From: Candidatus Wildermuthbacteria bacterium RIFCSPHIGHO2_12_FULL_40_12
Lineage (GTDB): Bacteria; Patescibacteriota; Minisyncoccia; Minisyncoccales; 2-12-FULL-40-12
NCBI GenBank assembly: GCA_001823315.1
Contig: MHUC01000029.1
Span: 1,933-7,078 of the forward strand
Reading direction: 5' to 3'
Length of the DNA: 5,146 nt
The notes under the pieces are model-generated. The model saw only the letters and a program-made list of their open reading frames with translations, made no database searches and had not been told where the DNA came from. Below are positions 3,890-5,146 of this stretch, in pieces; the stretch's first letter is position 1, and every line of letters begins with the position of its first letter. Made by a program: the position numbers and the translations under genes.

Positions 3890-5146
3890 ATGACAATAGA
3901 ATTGGCTTATACCATCATTCCTATTTTCGCAATATTGTTTCTTGGTATTCTTGTGCTTTTTCACGACAGAAAGAGCATTACGAATGCTTTTTTCTTTCTG
4001 ATTTGTATTTCAACAGTTCTATGGTCTATATCGAATTATCTTTCTCTCACAGTTTCTCCTAATCAGTCATTGTTTTGGATCAGGATGGTGATATTTTTCG
4101 CCGCGCCACACGCGGTGTTATTTTTACTATTTATTTATAACTTTCCTCATCGGAATTTAATTATAAAAAGAATTTGGTTTATCGTATCGTTGTTTACGCT
4201 TGGATTCACGATGATGTTAACCGCATCGCCATTTATCTTTTCCAGGACCGAGATTAAAAACGGATCCGTGATACCAATACCTGGTCCACTGATGCCGTTT
4301 TTCGCTTTAGTTATATTATTATCCTTGATATCAGCGCTTACTGTTTTGGTATTTAAATATAGACATGCGCTAAATATCGAGAAGAGGCAATGGGGTATTA
4401 TGCTTCTAGGCACTTCTCTTAGTTATATTCTAATAATAATCACAAACTTTTTATTGGTTATTTTATTCAGCAATACAGAATTTATTATTCTAGGGCCAAT
4501 TTTTATGCTACCAACCTTTATTGGTATGTCATATGCAGCGTTGCGATACCATTTATTTAACTTTAAGGCTATTGCCGTCGAGATCTTCACGTTCATTATT
4601 TTATCAATTTCACTTTTTGAGGCTTTTATCGCCCGTTCGACCACCGAAATAGCATTGCGAATAGCGTTGTTTGTTCTTTTTTTCGTCTTCGGTATTATGT
4701 TGATTCGGGGGGTTTTGAGAGAGGTGGAACAGAGGGAGAAGTTGGCGGAACTAAACAGGCAATTGGAGACGGCTTATATAGAGCTGGACAATCTTAGTAA
4801 GGCGAAGTCAGAATTTATTTCTATCGCTTCCCATCAACTTCGCACGCCCTTAACCGCGATTAAGGGTTATATCTCAATGATTATTGAGGGAAGTTATGGA
4901 AAGTTTTCGGATAAAGCTAAAAAGCCATTGGAAAACGTTTATAAATCCAACGAAAGATTGGTTAATTTGGTTAATGACTTGTTGAGTATTTCCAGGATTG
5001 AATCGGGGAAAATGAAGTTTGAGCCGGAACCAGCTTCCATCGAAGAAATAATTGAAGACGTTATTTTTGACCTTAGAATTAACGCCGAGAAGAAAAACCT
5101 TTATCTTAATTTTGAAAAGCCCGCGATGCCTCTGCCGAATATCCAA
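3890..5146 (+). CDS. Membrane sensor histidine kinase with N-terminal multi-pass (7TM-type) region, 3' partial
   Basis: An open frame from ATG 3890 runs to the window edge (419 codons, no stop). The first ~272 residues are strongly hydrophobic, with helices near 7-26, 32-52, 63-83, 93-112, 136-155, 168-192, 198-217, 228-247 and 254-272. The first seven, ending in YAALRYHLFNF (215-225), resemble the histidine-kinase 7TM sensor domain, with two more helices added. Residues 275-305 look like a coiled-coil signalling helix. The HisKA dimerisation domain follows, with phospho-acceptor H315 in SHQLRTPLTAIKGY and the second helix LVNLVNDLLSISRIESGKM (357-375). The N, G1, F and G2 boxes of the ATPase domain should lie beyond 5146. 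The protein would autophosphorylate and pass phosphate to a response regulator, none of which is visible. There is no periplasmic sensor domain, so the signal is probably sensed in the membrane. There is no Shine-Dalgarno before the ATG. Confidence 0.9.
   Translation, partial: MTIELAYTIIPIFAILFLGILVLFHDRKSITNAFFFLICISTVLWSISNYLSLTVSPNQSLFWIRMVIFFAAPHAVLFLLFIYNFPHRNLIIKRIWFIVSLFTLGFTMMLTASPFIFSRTEIKNGSVIPIPGPLMPFFALVILLSLISALTVLVFKYRHALNIEKRQWGIMLLGTSLSYILIIITNFLLVILFSNTEFIILGPIFMLPTFIGMSYAALRYHLFNFKAIAVEIFTFIILSISLFEAFIARSTTEIALRIALFVLFFVFGIMLIRGVLREVEQREKLAELNRQLETAYIELDNLSKAKSEFISIASHQLRTPLTAIKGYISMIIEGSYGKFSDKAKKPLENVYKSNERLVNLVNDLLSISRIESGKMKFEPEPASIEEIIEDVIFDLRINAEKKNLYLNFEKPAMPLPNIQ

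Noticed and set aside
4147..5146. Reverse-strand open frames across the last kilobase
   Set aside because: The + strand frame from 3890 is continuous, with clear membrane helices and a histidine-kinase H-box, so these are antisense shadows.
1..5146. Alternative genetic code with TGA as glycine (as in some CPR lineages)
   Set aside because: All genes read without internal TGA over conserved glycine motifs that use GGN codons. The visible stops are only TAA and TAG, but five genes are too few to mean more.
1..5146. CRISPR array, insertion sequence, tRNA or rRNA
   Set aside because: No regularly spaced repeats, transposase frame, terminal inverted repeats or recognisable RNA gene were seen.

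Overview
The window reads as a compact, AT-rich bacterial chromosome segment with every supportable gene on the + strand. Several traits suggest a candidate-phyla-radiation (Patescibacteria-like) or similarly reduced lineage. The last gene is a membrane histidine kinase whose H-box neighbourhood (SEFISIASHQLRTPLTAIKG) resembles kinases I associate with that group. The GreA-like protein is a short C-domain-only version. Intergenic gaps are small, and most starts lack a Shine-Dalgarno sequence. This taxonomic reading is inference; no rRNA or marker gene is present. All long frames read through with the standard code, and the five visible stops are TAA or TAG, so a TGA-to-glycine code is unlikely.

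Layout. (1) 1-1396: a DUF6624-like protein, then, 29 bases later, a peptide/protein ligase of the ATP-grasp graspetide-maturase type (MvdD/TgmB-like). The ligase has the only strong Shine-Dalgarno in the window and ends in an intrinsic terminator that overlaps its stop codon. (2) 1397-1755: a 90-residue protein that is essentially the C-terminal domain of GreA/GreB, bracketed by two intrinsic terminators and so probably a monocistronic unit. (3) 1756-3817: a two-gene operon beginning at a TATAAT box placed for a leaderless message. It encodes an Acg-like nitroreductase followed six bases later by a ThiF/E1-like adenylyltransferase. These two proteins look like the two halves of the mycobacterial Rv1355c (MoeY)-type fusion, here as separate genes in the opposite order. 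(4) 3818-3889: a short AT-rich spacer with a promoter-like pair and a 20-base near-perfect palindrome. (5) 3890-5146: a multi-pass membrane sensor histidine kinase, cut off by the window edge before its ATPase domain.

How they work together. Two neighbouring units each encode an ATP-using acyl-activating enzyme: the ATP-grasp ligase would make acyl-phosphate, the ThiF protein acyl-adenylate. Neither has a recognisable substrate protein in the window: no graspetide precursor with repeated core motifs, and no ThiS/MoaD/ubiquitin-like partner ending in Gly-Gly. The nitroreductase/ThiF pair is the best candidate for an under-described system. The orphan ATP-grasp ligase, whose base composition and translation signal differ from its surroundings, is the second.
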